A DNA stretch of 64,000 bases. Origin: GCA-2746605 sp963704835. GTDB taxonomy: Bacteria > Bacteroidota > Ignavibacteria > Ignavibacteriales > Melioribacteraceae. The stretch is taken from positions 1-64,000 of the forward strand of contig CAVPHW010000032.1 of NCBI GenBank assembly GCA_963704835.1. The letters run 5' to 3'. Made by a program: the position numbers and the translations under genes. This document shows, in pieces, positions 28,566-37,879 of this stretch. How positions within the stretch are numbered: the stretch's first letter is position 1; the number at the start of each line of letters is the position of its first letter. The notes beneath the pieces are model-generated. The model did no database searches, was not told where the DNA came from, and saw only the letters and a program-made list of their open reading frames with translations.

Positions 28566-30087
28566 ATGAATTATTTTATTCTAATATTGTTACTTCCATT
28601 ATATTTTTATAATGGAGTAAGTGCTCAATCCTTATTCTCTGAATTAAATAAAAAATTTGTTGGTCCAAATGAAGTAGTCGCTTCAATTGATACTATTGCA
28701 ATAACAGCCGAAGAATTTTTTTATAATTATGAATTTGGTCCAGTATTTACAAAACGACAAAAAAATTCTAAAGAGATTCATTTGAATTATATGATTAATG
28801 AAAAGCTCTTAGCCTTAGAAGGATACAAAGACGGAGTTATGAACAAAGATGATACAAAAATCATGTACTTTGATATTCAATCTGATATAGCAACAGAAGA
28901 GTTATTTAAAGATTCTATTCTTAGCAAAGTTGAATATTCTGATTTTGAAATAAACAAGGTAGTAAATCAAAAGAATATCGAATTAGAGATTAGGTGGATT
29001 TATACATCCTGATGAAAAAACAATAGTAGAGTATGCTGATTTATTAAAAGATGAAACACTATTCGACTCATTATTTAACCATCAAATAAATGATACTGTC
29101 TTTGCTGATCAGAGGCAAATGAAAATATCTATGTTCAACTTGAATAAAAAAAATCCTTTTCTTGCAAATATAATTGATACGCTGGATGTAGGTAATATTT
29201 CTACTCCTATTTATGCTTCGGAAGGATGGTATATAGTTAGGTTTGATAATAAAATTTTGAGTTTAGTTACTACTGAATCAGAAAGGAATAAGCTTATAAA
29301 AGAAGCGGAAGAAGCACTTACGAAGAGTAAAATGGATTCTCTTTCTGACAGTTATGTAAATAATATTTTATTTGAAAATAGACCAACTATTAAAAGGGAT
29401 GCTTTCAATATACTTAGGTCATATTTAGGCAAATATATTTTGGCAAGTGAAAAATATAATGAATGGGAACTGGATCAAAAATTAGAAAAATCACTAAGCA
29501 ATTTAGGGATCTCAAAAAACGATAAATACCCAGGTATTGTTCTCATTGAATCAGCATCCCAAAACTATCATTTAGATGATTTTTTGCTTTGGTATAAAAA
29601 TCGTCAATTATATATCAAGTTTATAAAAAGTGATTTGGTTGAATTTTCAAAGTCCTTGGAGAATCTGGTTTGGCTGATGCTTCGTGATAAATTACTTACG
29701 AGAACTGCAGAAGAGAACAATTATTTTGAAAATGAATGGGTGAAACAGCAGAGTATGTGGTGGAAAGATAAAATATCATATTCAGCTTTGAGAAATGAAT
29801 ATTCAAATTCTGTGACGTTGGAAAATAGTGAAATAAGTAGGTTAAATGAACGTGAAAACTCAAATGCAGATATGATAAATAAAGAACTTACAAAGAAATT
29901 ATTGCACAAAGTTCTTGAACTGAAAAAAAAATATAAAATAGAAATAAATAAAGGTGTATTAAATAAATTAATCGTTTCCTCAGAAGATGATAGAAAAGCT
30001 ATTGATTTTTATGCAATAAAAAAGGGAGGTCTAATACCAAGACCACCTTATCCATCAATAGATCCCGATTGGGAGAATTGGCAATAA
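28566..30087 (+). CDS. Parvulin-type peptidyl-prolyl isomerase / SurA-like chaperone (1 frameshift)
   Basis: An exported protein with a signal peptide ending NGVSAQ and an N-terminal SurA-like helical domain (EVVASIDTIAITAEEFFYNYE ... LNYMINEKLLALEGYKDG). A parvulin-like segment (EKTIVEYADLLKD ... VGNISTPIYASEGWYIVRFDNK) and a long helical C-terminal region to residue 506 follow. An extra A near 29004 splits it; repaired it has 507 codons. It stops two bases before the binding-lipoprotein gene. A dedicated periplasmic chaperone inside a glycan locus would help fold the large outer-membrane and secreted proteins encoded upstream; that link is inferred. Confidence 0.75.
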
Positions 30088-30088
30088 T

Positions 30089-31378
30089 ATGATGACAAAA
30101 TTAAGTATAATATTATTTGCTCTTCTGTTTTTGCTATTTTCAAGTTGTTCTTCTCATGATAAGAAAAAGGAATTCGAACTATTATATTGGAGTTCAAATA
30201 ATACTCACGAAATTGAGTTTGCCCAATTGGTTGTTAAAAAGTGGAATGAAAAACATCCTGAAACCAAAGTTAAATACCAGCCTGTACCAGAAGGACAATC
30301 GAGCGAAGAAATTATTTTAGCTGCTGTTGTAGGAGGTACAACTCCTGATATTTATTCAAATATGTGGCAGGGGGATGTTGAGATATATGCAGAGTCTGGT
30401 TCCTTAGTAGCTTTAGACACATTAGATGGATTTAATGAATTTATATATAATAGATGCGATACAGCGGTAATGATTGAGAATACGTCTCTTGATAATAGAA
30501 TTTATCAAATTCCATGGAAAATCAATCCTATTATGATGATTTATAATAAAAACCATATTAAGAATCTTGGTTTAAGTCAGCCACCATCAAGCTATGCTGA
30601 CTTTTTTTCGGCAGCTGATAAATTTAAAGTTGATAAAGACAATGATGGATACATCGATCAATGGTTTGGTTATTCAGAAGTACTAGTAACTTGGTGGCAA
30701 AGATTTTTTGATTTTTATCCATTGTATTTGGCTGCATCTGGGGGTAAAACATTACTTAAAAATAATAAAGCAGATTTTGAAAATGAATATGCCATCAAAG
30801 TATTTACATTCCTGAGAGAATTATATCAAAAAAAATATTTCCCACAAGAACGTTTAACTTCAAGACAAGATCCATTTTTGTCTGGTACAATTGCAACACG
30901 TTTTACTGGTCCTTGGGAAATTTCTCATGCAGAGAAATATAAGCCGAAGGGTTTTGAGTATGGATTTCAGCATATGCCGGTTCCTGATGATTACAAAGGA
31001 CCAATTTATACTTATGGAGACCCAAAGAATATTGTAATATTTAATACTTGCAGTAAACCTAATTTAGCATTTCAGTTTGCAAAGTTTCTTACCAGTAAAA
31101 CAAATGATTTTCTTTTACTTAAACTTACATCTCAATACCCAAGAAGAAAAGACCTTCTTACTGATTCACTATTTGTAACCTATTTTGAAAAATATCCTAA
31201 ACTTAAGATATTTGCTGAACAAGCCCAATATGTAAAGGGAACAGATGCTTCATCAGTTCTAAAGGAAGTTTTTGATATTATCTCACAAGAATATGAAGCA
31301 TGTGTAATTTTTGGTACTAAATCACCTGAAGAAGCAATAAAAGACGCAGCTTTTGCGGTTAATTTATTGAATTTATAG
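30089..31378 (+). CDS. Sugar ABC transporter substrate-binding lipoprotein 2
   Basis: The intact 429-residue solute-binding protein family 1 member has a lipobox LFSSCSS (Cys near residue 20). Typical elements are FELLYWSSNNTHEIEFAQLVVKKWNEKHP, GGTTPDIYSNMWQGD, IPWKINPIMMIYNKNHIKNLG and the DKDNDGYIDQW loop. It is followed immediately by two permease genes. The likely ligand is an oligosaccharide handled by the GH130 and GH2 enzymes downstream, probably a beta-mannoside. Confidence 0.92.
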   Translation: MMTKLSIILFALLFLLFSSCSSHDKKKEFELLYWSSNNTHEIEFAQLVVKKWNEKHPETKVKYQPVPEGQSSEEIILAAVVGGTTPDIYSNMWQGDVEIYAESGSLVALDTLDGFNEFIYNRCDTAVMIENTSLDNRIYQIPWKINPIMMIYNKNHIKNLGLSQPPSSYADFFSAADKFKVDKDNDGYIDQWFGYSEVLVTWWQRFFDFYPLYLAASGGKTLLKNNKADFENEYAIKVFTFLRELYQKKYFPQERLTSRQDPFLSGTIATRFTGPWEISHAEKYKPKGFEYGFQHMPVPDDYKGPIYTYGDPKNIVIFNTCSKPNLAFQFAKFLTSKTNDFLLLKLTSQYPRRKDLLTDSLFVTYFEKYPKLKIFAEQAQYVKGTDASSVLKEVFDIISQEYEACVIFGTKSPEEAIKDAAFAVNLLNL

Positions 31379-31393
31379 TTGATATTGAATTTT

Positions 31394-32251
31394 ATGAAAA
31401 CTAAAAAAATAATACCTTATCTTTTTGTATCGCCGTACATATTACACTTTCTAGTATTTGTAACGTTCCCTGTTATTTTTTCAATTGTTTTAACTTTTCA
31501 TAAATGGAATATAATTTCACCAATGAAGTTTAGCGGATTTGATAATTACATCCGTCTATTTAACGATGCTTTATTTTTTAAATCAATGATGAATACTTTT
31601 GTTTTCCTAATTATTCATATACCTCTGCAAATAATTGTGGCATTAATTCTCGCTGAAATATTAAATCAAAAAATTTTTATGAGAGGGTTTTTCAGGGCAG
31701 CCTTTTTTATGCCAGTGGTTGTTTCTGGTGTTGTTGTAACAATGCTTTGGCAACAAATGTTTGCTTTTGATACGGGTTTACTAAATAGAATATTTACAAC
31801 AATAGGTTTAGGAAAAATTGGTTGGCTTGTTGACCCAGATATTGCAATGGCATCTATAGCCGTAATGGCTACTTGGAAAAATGTTGGATTATATGTCATA
31901 TTATTCCTCGTTGGTTTACAAACTGTGCCACCTCATTATTATGAAGCTGCCGATTTAGAAGGAGCAAACAGATTTCAGCAGTTCTCATATATCACGCTAC
32001 CTATGATAAAACCAACTATGTTCATGGTAATTATTTTATCAACAATTGGTGGTTTTTCATTATTTATTGAACCTTACATAATGACAGGGGGAGGTCCACT
32101 TAACAGTACTCTTTCAGCTGTTCTATATATCTATAAGCAAGGGTTTTTCTATTATCACATGGGATATGCATCAACGTTAGGATTGTTTTTTGCTCTAATA
32201 ATATTACTCGTAATAGTTATTCAGAAAAAATTTATTGAGAGGGAAAAATAA
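31394..32251 (+). CDS. Sugar ABC transporter permease 2, MalF type
   Basis: The inner-membrane permease has six membrane segments and the EAA loop YYEAADLEGANRFQQFSYITLP. ATG 31394 (MKTKKIIPYLF) is preferred over TTG 31379 because it leaves a short positive N-terminus right before the first membrane segment. The product is about 285 residues, within the usual range, and is co-transcribed with the binding lipoprotein and the second permease. Confidence 0.92.
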   Translation: MKTKKIIPYLFVSPYILHFLVFVTFPVIFSIVLTFHKWNIISPMKFSGFDNYIRLFNDALFFKSMMNTFVFLIIHIPLQIIVALILAEILNQKIFMRGFFRAAFFMPVVVSGVVVTMLWQQMFAFDTGLLNRIFTTIGLGKIGWLVDPDIAMASIAVMATWKNVGLYVILFLVGLQTVPPHYYEAADLEGANRFQQFSYITLPMIKPTMFMVIILSTIGGFSLFIEPYIMTGGGPLNSTLSAVLYIYKQGFFYYHMGYASTLGLFFALIILLVIVIQKKFIEREK

Positions 32252-32255
32252 CATT

Positions 32256-33065
32256 ATGAGAAAATTAATATTTTATATCGTCCTATTGTTTGCCGCACTC
32301 TCATTTATTTATCCTTTTATTTGGATGATAAGTGCATCTCTTGCTCCTGAAAGCGAAATAGGTAATTTGGTGTTGTTCCCAAATACGTTTACACTAGATA
32401 GTTATACGCAAATGTTTTCAAAAATTCCTATCGGAAGGGCACTGCTTAATAGTATTTTAGTTTCAACCATTGTGACTTTAGGAGTGCTAGTATTTGGCTC
32501 AATGGTTGGTTATGCTCTTTCTAAATTGGAATTTAAAGGGAGAGAATTAATATTCTACATAATCATATTTACTATGACACTTCCTTTTCAAATTACATTA
32601 ATACCTCAATACATTCTAATGGTTAAGTTTGGCTGGGTTGATACTTATGCTGCATTAATCGCACCATATCTTATGAACTCACTAGCAATAATTATGTTCA
32701 GGCAATATTTCAAAAGTATACCAACTGATTTATTAGATGCCGCACGAATTGATGGCTGCGGTGAATTTAGAATATTATTTACAATACTTTGGCCAAACGC
32801 ATTACCAGCTATTGTAACAATTGGTATAATTACATTTATGGCTTCATGGAATGAAGTTTTATGGCCGCTAATTGTTATTAGAGATGAAAGTTTAATGACC
32901 ATGCCGCAGCTTGTTACTTTATTTGCTGTTGGGGGAAGAGCTGACTCTCAATTAGGTGTTAAGCTTGCGTCAGCAATTCTTCTTGCTTTACCAATTATGA
33001 TTGCATATTTATTTTTCCAAAAGTATTTCATTCAAAGTATGGCTTCCACTGGAATTAAAGAATAG
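32256..33065 (+). CDS. Sugar ABC transporter permease 2, MalG type
   Basis: The second permease of this importer has six membrane segments and the EAA loop DLLDAARIDGCGEFRILFTILWPNALPA. It starts at ATG 32256, five bases after the upstream stop, with GAGGG upstream; the TTG at 32235 is less likely. The product is 269 residues. The matching ATPase is not adjacent but at 48450, at the far end of the locus, and the first operon's ATPase could also serve, as MalK/UgpC subunits are often shared. Confidence 0.92.
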   Translation: MRKLIFYIVLLFAALSFIYPFIWMISASLAPESEIGNLVLFPNTFTLDSYTQMFSKIPIGRALLNSILVSTIVTLGVLVFGSMVGYALSKLEFKGRELIFYIIIFTMTLPFQITLIPQYILMVKFGWVDTYAALIAPYLMNSLAIIMFRQYFKSIPTDLLDAARIDGCGEFRILFTILWPNALPAIVTIGIITFMASWNEVLWPLIVIRDESLMTMPQLVTLFAVGGRADSQLGVKLASAILLALPIMIAYLFFQKYFIQSMASTGIKE

Positions 33066-33157
33066 AAAAATTGTTTATTAATATAATAATTTTATTAGTG
33101 GTTAAGATTCTAATTATATATAGTAAAGACAGAAATAATATTTTAATGAGAAATTAA

Positions 33158-35494
33158 ATGATTAAAAAAGATATCACCAGTAAAATTGCTTTTATAGGCG
33201 ATTATTTACCCAGAAAGTGTGGTATTGCAACTTTTACATCCGATATATTTACAAGTATTGTTGCTCAATATACACAAGCGAATTGCTTTGTAATTTCGGT
33301 TAATGATATAAAAGAAGGGTATAATTATCCCAAAGAAGTAAAATTTGAAATAGAGGAACAAGAACTTGCTTCCTATCAAAGAGCTGCAGATTTCATTAAT
33401 TTCAACAATACGGAAGTAGTTTCACTTCAGCATGAATTTGGTATTTATGGTGGTAATTCCGGAAGTCATATTCTCGCACTTTTAAGAGATTTGCATGTTC
33501 CAGTTGTAACTACATTTCATACAATACTGGAAAAGCCGAATCCTAGTCAATTCTTAGTTATGTCAGAACTTATAAAACTTTCTGCCCGTATAGTTTCGAT
33601 GACGGATAAAGGCAAATCTTTTCTTACAGAAATCTACAAAGCACCTATTGGAAAAATTGATGTTATTCCTCATGGAATTCCAGACATGTCTTTTGTTGAC
33701 CCTAATTTTTATAAAGACCAATTTGGAGTTGAAGGCAAACAAGTAATCTTAACTTTTGGGCTACTATCTCCACAAAAGGGAATCGAAAATGTATTAAGGG
33801 CAATGCCCGATGTTCTAAAAGAATTTCCGAATGTTGTATATGTAATACTTGGAGCAACTCATCCAAATCTTGTGAAGGAGCATGGAGAAATTTATAGAAT
33901 GAATCTTGAGCGGATCTCAGCTGATCTTGGAATTAAAAAGAATGTAATATTTTACAACAGATTTGTTGAAATAGAAGAACTAAAAGCCTTTATTGGAATG
34001 TGTGATATATATATTACCCCATATATAAATAAAGCACAAATAACTTCCGGAACACTTGCTTATGCTTTCGGTTGCGGGAAAGCAGTTATTTCAACACCTT
34101 ACTGGCATGCAGAAGAGCTATTAGCAGAGGGAAGGGGAGTTTTAGTTCCTTTCGCAGATTCAAAAGCCATTTCAACGGAAATAGTTGGTTTGTTAAAAGA
34201 TGAGAAACACCGCCATGCAATGAGAAAAAAAGCTTACTTGCTTGGTCGTAAAATGATTTGGAGTGAAACAGCTAAATATTATATGGCTTCTTTTAAAAAA
34301 GCGAGGCTTCCAAAAAATGAAAAATATCCTCGAATATTTGCCGTAAAAACTCTTGAAGAAAAAAGAGAAGAACTTCCCCATATTAGATTAAATCATTTAA
34401 TAAGAATGACAGATTCAACAGGTTTATTTCATCATGCGATTGGGTCAATTCCAAATTATAGTGAAGGTTATTGTACAGATGATAATGCACGAGCTCTTAT
34501 ACTAACTGTTTTACTCGAGGAAACATATCCAGATAATGAACTAATTCAGAATCTATCTAGCCGTTATTCTGCCTTTGTTAACTATGCTTTTGATAAAAAG
34601 ACTAAACATTTTAGAAATTTTATGAGCTATGATAGAAAATGGTTTGAAGATGCGGGTTCTGATGATTGCCAAGGTAGATCCATTTGGGCTTTGGGGACTT
34701 GTGCTGGCAGATCCAAATATCCTAATTATCATATGTGGGGAACACAATTATTTAACCAGGTTATTAATTCAGCAGTAACTCTAAATTCACCTCGTGCATG
34801 GGCTTTTTCTTTGTTAGGGATAAATGAATATTTCAAAAGAATGAGCGGTGACACAATTGCAAATCAGGTAAGAGATAAGCTTACCCACCGATTGACCAAA
34901 CTTTATGATTCTGTCGCCGAGGATAAATGGTTTTGGTTTGAAGAAATTTTATCTTATGATAATGCAGTAATTCCTCGTGCTTTAATTGTAAGTGGGCAAT
35001 GGACTGATAATGAAAAAGCATTTGACATTGGATTGAAATCATTAAGGTGGCTTTTAAAAATACAAACTACAGAACATGGTAATTTTAGACCAATAGGTTC
35101 GAATGGATTTTATTTAAAAGGTGGAAACAGAGCAAAATTTGATCAGCAACCTATTGAAGCTTATTCAATGTTATCGGCTTGTTTAGAAGCTACAAGAGCC
35201 ACCGATGATAAATTTTGGATGGAATCAGCAAGAATGATTTTCGAATGGTTTCTGGGTAGAAACGATCTTGGAATTATACTTTATGACACAAAAACAGGCG
35301 GGTGTCATGATGCACTTCATGTTGATAGAATAAATCAAAACCAGGGTGGCGAATCGACACTTGCCTTTTTACTATCTTTAGTTGAAATGCACATTATGGA
35401 AAATTCTTTCCGGTCTTTTGAAAGACTCAAAGGCCTTGAACATCTTGAAAATATAATTGAAAAACAAATAGTGGATAAATATGAAAGCAATTAG
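33158..35494 (+). CDS. GT4 glycosyltransferase fused to an (alpha/alpha)6-type domain
   Basis: A 778-residue two-domain cytoplasmic protein. Residues 1-390 are a GT-B glycosyltransferase of family GT4, with RKCGIATFTSDI at the N-terminus, VSLQHEFGIYGGN, VIPHGIPD, ILTFGLLSPQKGIENVLRAMPDV and TPYINKAQITSGTLAYAFGCGKAVISTPYWHAEELL. The canonical first Glu of the EX7E motif is absent (Q-I-T-S-G in its place). Residues 400-778 form an all-helical domain with GYCTDDNARALILTVLLEE, WFEDAGSDDCQGRSIWALG and a C-terminal WFLGRN ... DTKTGGCHDALH ... NQGGESTLAFL motif. The same helical motifs recur in the lipoprotein at 37880. The 3' end overlaps the first GH130 gene. It may make or remodel a mannoside; the acceptor is unknown. 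Confidence 0.85.
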   Translation: MIKKDITSKIAFIGDYLPRKCGIATFTSDIFTSIVAQYTQANCFVISVNDIKEGYNYPKEVKFEIEEQELASYQRAADFINFNNTEVVSLQHEFGIYGGNSGSHILALLRDLHVPVVTTFHTILEKPNPSQFLVMSELIKLSARIVSMTDKGKSFLTEIYKAPIGKIDVIPHGIPDMSFVDPNFYKDQFGVEGKQVILTFGLLSPQKGIENVLRAMPDVLKEFPNVVYVILGATHPNLVKEHGEIYRMNLERISADLGIKKNVIFYNRFVEIEELKAFIGMCDIYITPYINKAQITSGTLAYAFGCGKAVISTPYWHAEELLAEGRGVLVPFADSKAISTEIVGLLKDEKHRHAMRKKAYLLGRKMIWSETAKYYMASFKKARLPKNEKYPRIFAVKTLEEKREELPHIRLNHLIRMTDSTGLFHHAIGSIPNYSEGYCTDDNARALILTVLLEETYPDNELIQNLSSRYSAFVNYAFDKKTKHFRNFMSYDRKWFEDAGSDDCQGRSIWALGTCAGRSKYPNYHMWGTQLFNQVINSAVTLNSPRAWAFSLLGINEYFKRMSGDTIANQVRDKLTHRLTKLYDSVAEDKWFWFEEILSYDNAVIPRALIVSGQWTDNEKAFDIGLKSLRWLLKIQTTEHGNFRPIGSNGFYLKGGNRAKFDQQPIEAYSMLSACLEATRATDDKFWMESARMIFEWFLGRNDLGIILYDTKTGGCHDALHVDRINQNQGGESTLAFLLSLVEMHIMENSFRSFERLKGLEHLENIIEKQIVDKYESN

Positions 35495-36932
35495 AACTAG
35501 CGTTGTAATTAAACCTGACTATAAGAGAGTTCTTTACAGACCTTTTATTATTGTGTCTGAGGAAAGAATAATGAGAATTATTGGAAGAATTCTAACCCTT
35601 TCAGAGGATGAAGTTAAAAGCGAACTTCATCAGGTTATTACGGAATTTGAAGAACGCCATCAAAGACTTCGTAAATTTTATTTAAAAAGATTTGAGCAAA
35701 TGAAAAATTATTTGCTAACGGATAAAGAACTTAGCAAAGATAGAAAGTTATTAATTGGTGCATACTTCACACAAGAATATTCGCTAGAATCTGCTGCTCT
35801 CTTTAATCCTTCAATGATATGGCATCCTAATCAATCAGATCTACCGGAGGGAAGTCGCCGTTTTATTTTAAGCTTGCGCGCTACAGGAGAGGGGCATATT
35901 TCATCAATAACTTTCAGATCAGGAGTTATTGATAAGGAAAATAATATTAATATTGATATTCCTAGCAGATACGTAACCACCTCTGAAAATATTTCTATTC
36001 AGAATTTTGAAAAAGCTCTATTTGAAAAAAAGTTATTTGAACTTGATTTGTTAAGTGATTTTGCTCAAAAAGTTATCGAAAGTCTGGATGAAAATTTCAC
36101 TTTTAATGATCTGTATAGTAATATAAATATATTGATTCGATCCTTTAGAAATAAAGGTGCTGAAAATGAGCTGACCTCAAAGGCGATTTTATCGTTGGCT
36201 CTCTCAAATTATGAAATTCAATATAATTCTGACCAAAGACTTTCTGAAAGAGTAATATTTCCTCATTCACCTTCAGAAATTAATGGTATTGAGGATGCTC
36301 GTTTTGTTGAATTTATTGATGAAAATGGACAAAGAACTTATTATGCAACTTATACGGCATATGATGGCAAAGTCATTTTCCCACAACTGCTTGAGACAAG
36401 GGATTTTTTAAATTTTAAAATAAGCACATTAAATGGTCCCGAAGTAAAGAATAAAGGGATGGCACTTTTCCCAAGAAAAATTAATGGACTTTACGCAATG
36501 ATCTCCCGTCAAGATAATGAGAATATATTTTTAATGTACTCTGAGAATCTCCATTTCTGGTATACTAAACAAATAATTCTCAAACCAACTTATCCATGGG
36601 AGTTTATCCAACTTGGTAATTGTGGTTCTCCGATAGAAACTGAAGCCGGCTGGTTGGTATTGAGCCATGGTGTTGGTGCAATGCGTGAATATTCAATTGG
36701 CGCTTTTTTATTAGATAAAGATGACCCATCAAAAGTTATTGGCCGTTTAGAAGAACCTTTGCTTTCTCCAAATGAAAACGAAAGGGAGGGATATGTACCA
36801 AATGTACTTTATAGTTGCGGTGGAGCAATTCATGGGGATGAACTTATTATTCCGTATGCTATGTCTGATCAAGCTAGTAGTATTGCAAAAGTAAAAGTAA
36901 GTGAATTACTCAAAAAATTAACTAAAACTTAA
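35481..36932 (+). CDS. GH130 glycoside phosphorylase/hydrolase 1, long form
   Basis: A 483-residue GH130 enzyme with an N-terminal helical extension (about residues 1-150) before the five-bladed propeller. The propeller begins FNPSMIWHP and carries the GIEDARFVEF motif with the catalytic Asp, MALFPRKINGLYAMISRQ, GNCGSPIETEAGWLVLSHGVG and YVPNVLYSCGGAI. GH130 enzymes cleave beta-mannosides by phosphorolysis to mannose 1-phosphate, and some hydrolyse instead. Extended members are often beta-1,2-mannoside active, but this cannot be decided here. There is no signal peptide, so it is cytoplasmic. It overlaps the GT4 gene by 14 bases. Confidence 0.88.
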   Translation: MKAIRTSVVIKPDYKRVLYRPFIIVSEERIMRIIGRILTLSEDEVKSELHQVITEFEERHQRLRKFYLKRFEQMKNYLLTDKELSKDRKLLIGAYFTQEYSLESAALFNPSMIWHPNQSDLPEGSRRFILSLRATGEGHISSITFRSGVIDKENNINIDIPSRYVTTSENISIQNFEKALFEKKLFELDLLSDFAQKVIESLDENFTFNDLYSNINILIRSFRNKGAENELTSKAILSLALSNYEIQYNSDQRLSERVIFPHSPSEINGIEDARFVEFIDENGQRTYYATYTAYDGKVIFPQLLETRDFLNFKISTLNGPEVKNKGMALFPRKINGLYAMISRQDNENIFLMYSENLHFWYTKQIILKPTYPWEFIQLGNCGSPIETEAGWLVLSHGVGAMREYSIGAFLLDKDDPSKVIGRLEEPLLSPNENEREGYVPNVLYSCGGAIHGDELIIPYAMSDQASSIAKVKVSELLKKLTKT

Positions 36933-36963
36933 TAATTATTCTTGTAAATAAAAGGTAATATTG

Positions 36964-37868
36964 ATGAATACTGAGAGATATTTAAATAATCCCATTTTAA
37001 CAAATAAAGATGTTCCGTTTAAAGTAAATAGTATTTTTAATGCAGGAGCTGTTAAGTATAAAGATGAATATATTTTATTATGCAGAGTTGAAATGCCGAA
37101 TGGCAGATCTTCCTTTGCTTTAGCGATTAGTAAAGATGGTTATGAATTCAAGGTTTCCAAGAAACCAGTGCTCTCACCTGAAGATCATAAAAATTGTTAT
37201 GAGTATGTTAATTGGGGAATAGAAGATCCCCGAATCACTCAAATAGAGAATAGATATTTTATAACATATACTGGCTATTCAAAATATATGCCATTGGTTA
37301 TACTTGCTGAAACAGAAGATTTCAAAAAGTTTAAAATTCACGGACCAATATCAGAGCCTTCAAATAAAGACTGTGCACTATTTCCAGAAAAAATTGACGG
37401 ATATTTATTGGAAGGTTGATCGTCCTTCAGCTGAAAAGAATAGAGATGTTTGGATTAGTAAAAGTCCCGATCTAATTCATTGGGGAGGGTTATAAAGTTG
37501 TGATGCAGCCGGAACAAGGTACTTGGGAAGCAAATAAAATAGGTGCTTCAAGTAATCCAATTAAAACTAAATATGGATGGCTGATGCTGTATCATGGTGT
37601 TAGAGGTTTTGAAATTTCATCAATATATAAGCTTGGTGTTGTTTTGTTGGATTTGAAAAAGCCTTGGATTGTTAAGGGAAAAAGTAAAGAACCAATTTTA
37701 GCACCTTCAGAAAATTATGAACGAATTGGTGATGTTGGTAATGTGGTATTCAGTAATGGATGGATTATCGAGAAAAATGGAGATGTTAAAATCTATTATT
37801 CCGGTGCTGATACCAATATTTGTTTAGCAGAAACTTCTATTGATTATCTTTTATCATTATGTAGTTAG
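36964..37868 (+). CDS. GH130 glycoside phosphorylase/hydrolase 2 (2 frameshifts)
   Basis: A short-form GH130 enzyme of 300 residues after removing two extra bases (near 37410 and 37492). Motifs are NPILT, VNSIFNAGAVKYKDEYILLCRVE, NWGIEDPRITQIENRYFITYTGYS (catalytic Asp in EDPR), CALFPEKIDG-YYWKVDRP, SPDLIHWGG, GASSNPIKTKYGWLMLYHGV and GDVGNVVFSNGWI. It starts at ATG 36964. It is cytoplasmic, with no signal peptide. Together with copies 1 and 3 it probably attacks different linkages or chain lengths of the same imported mannoside. Confidence 0.87.
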
Positions 37869-37879
37869 AGGTATTAATT

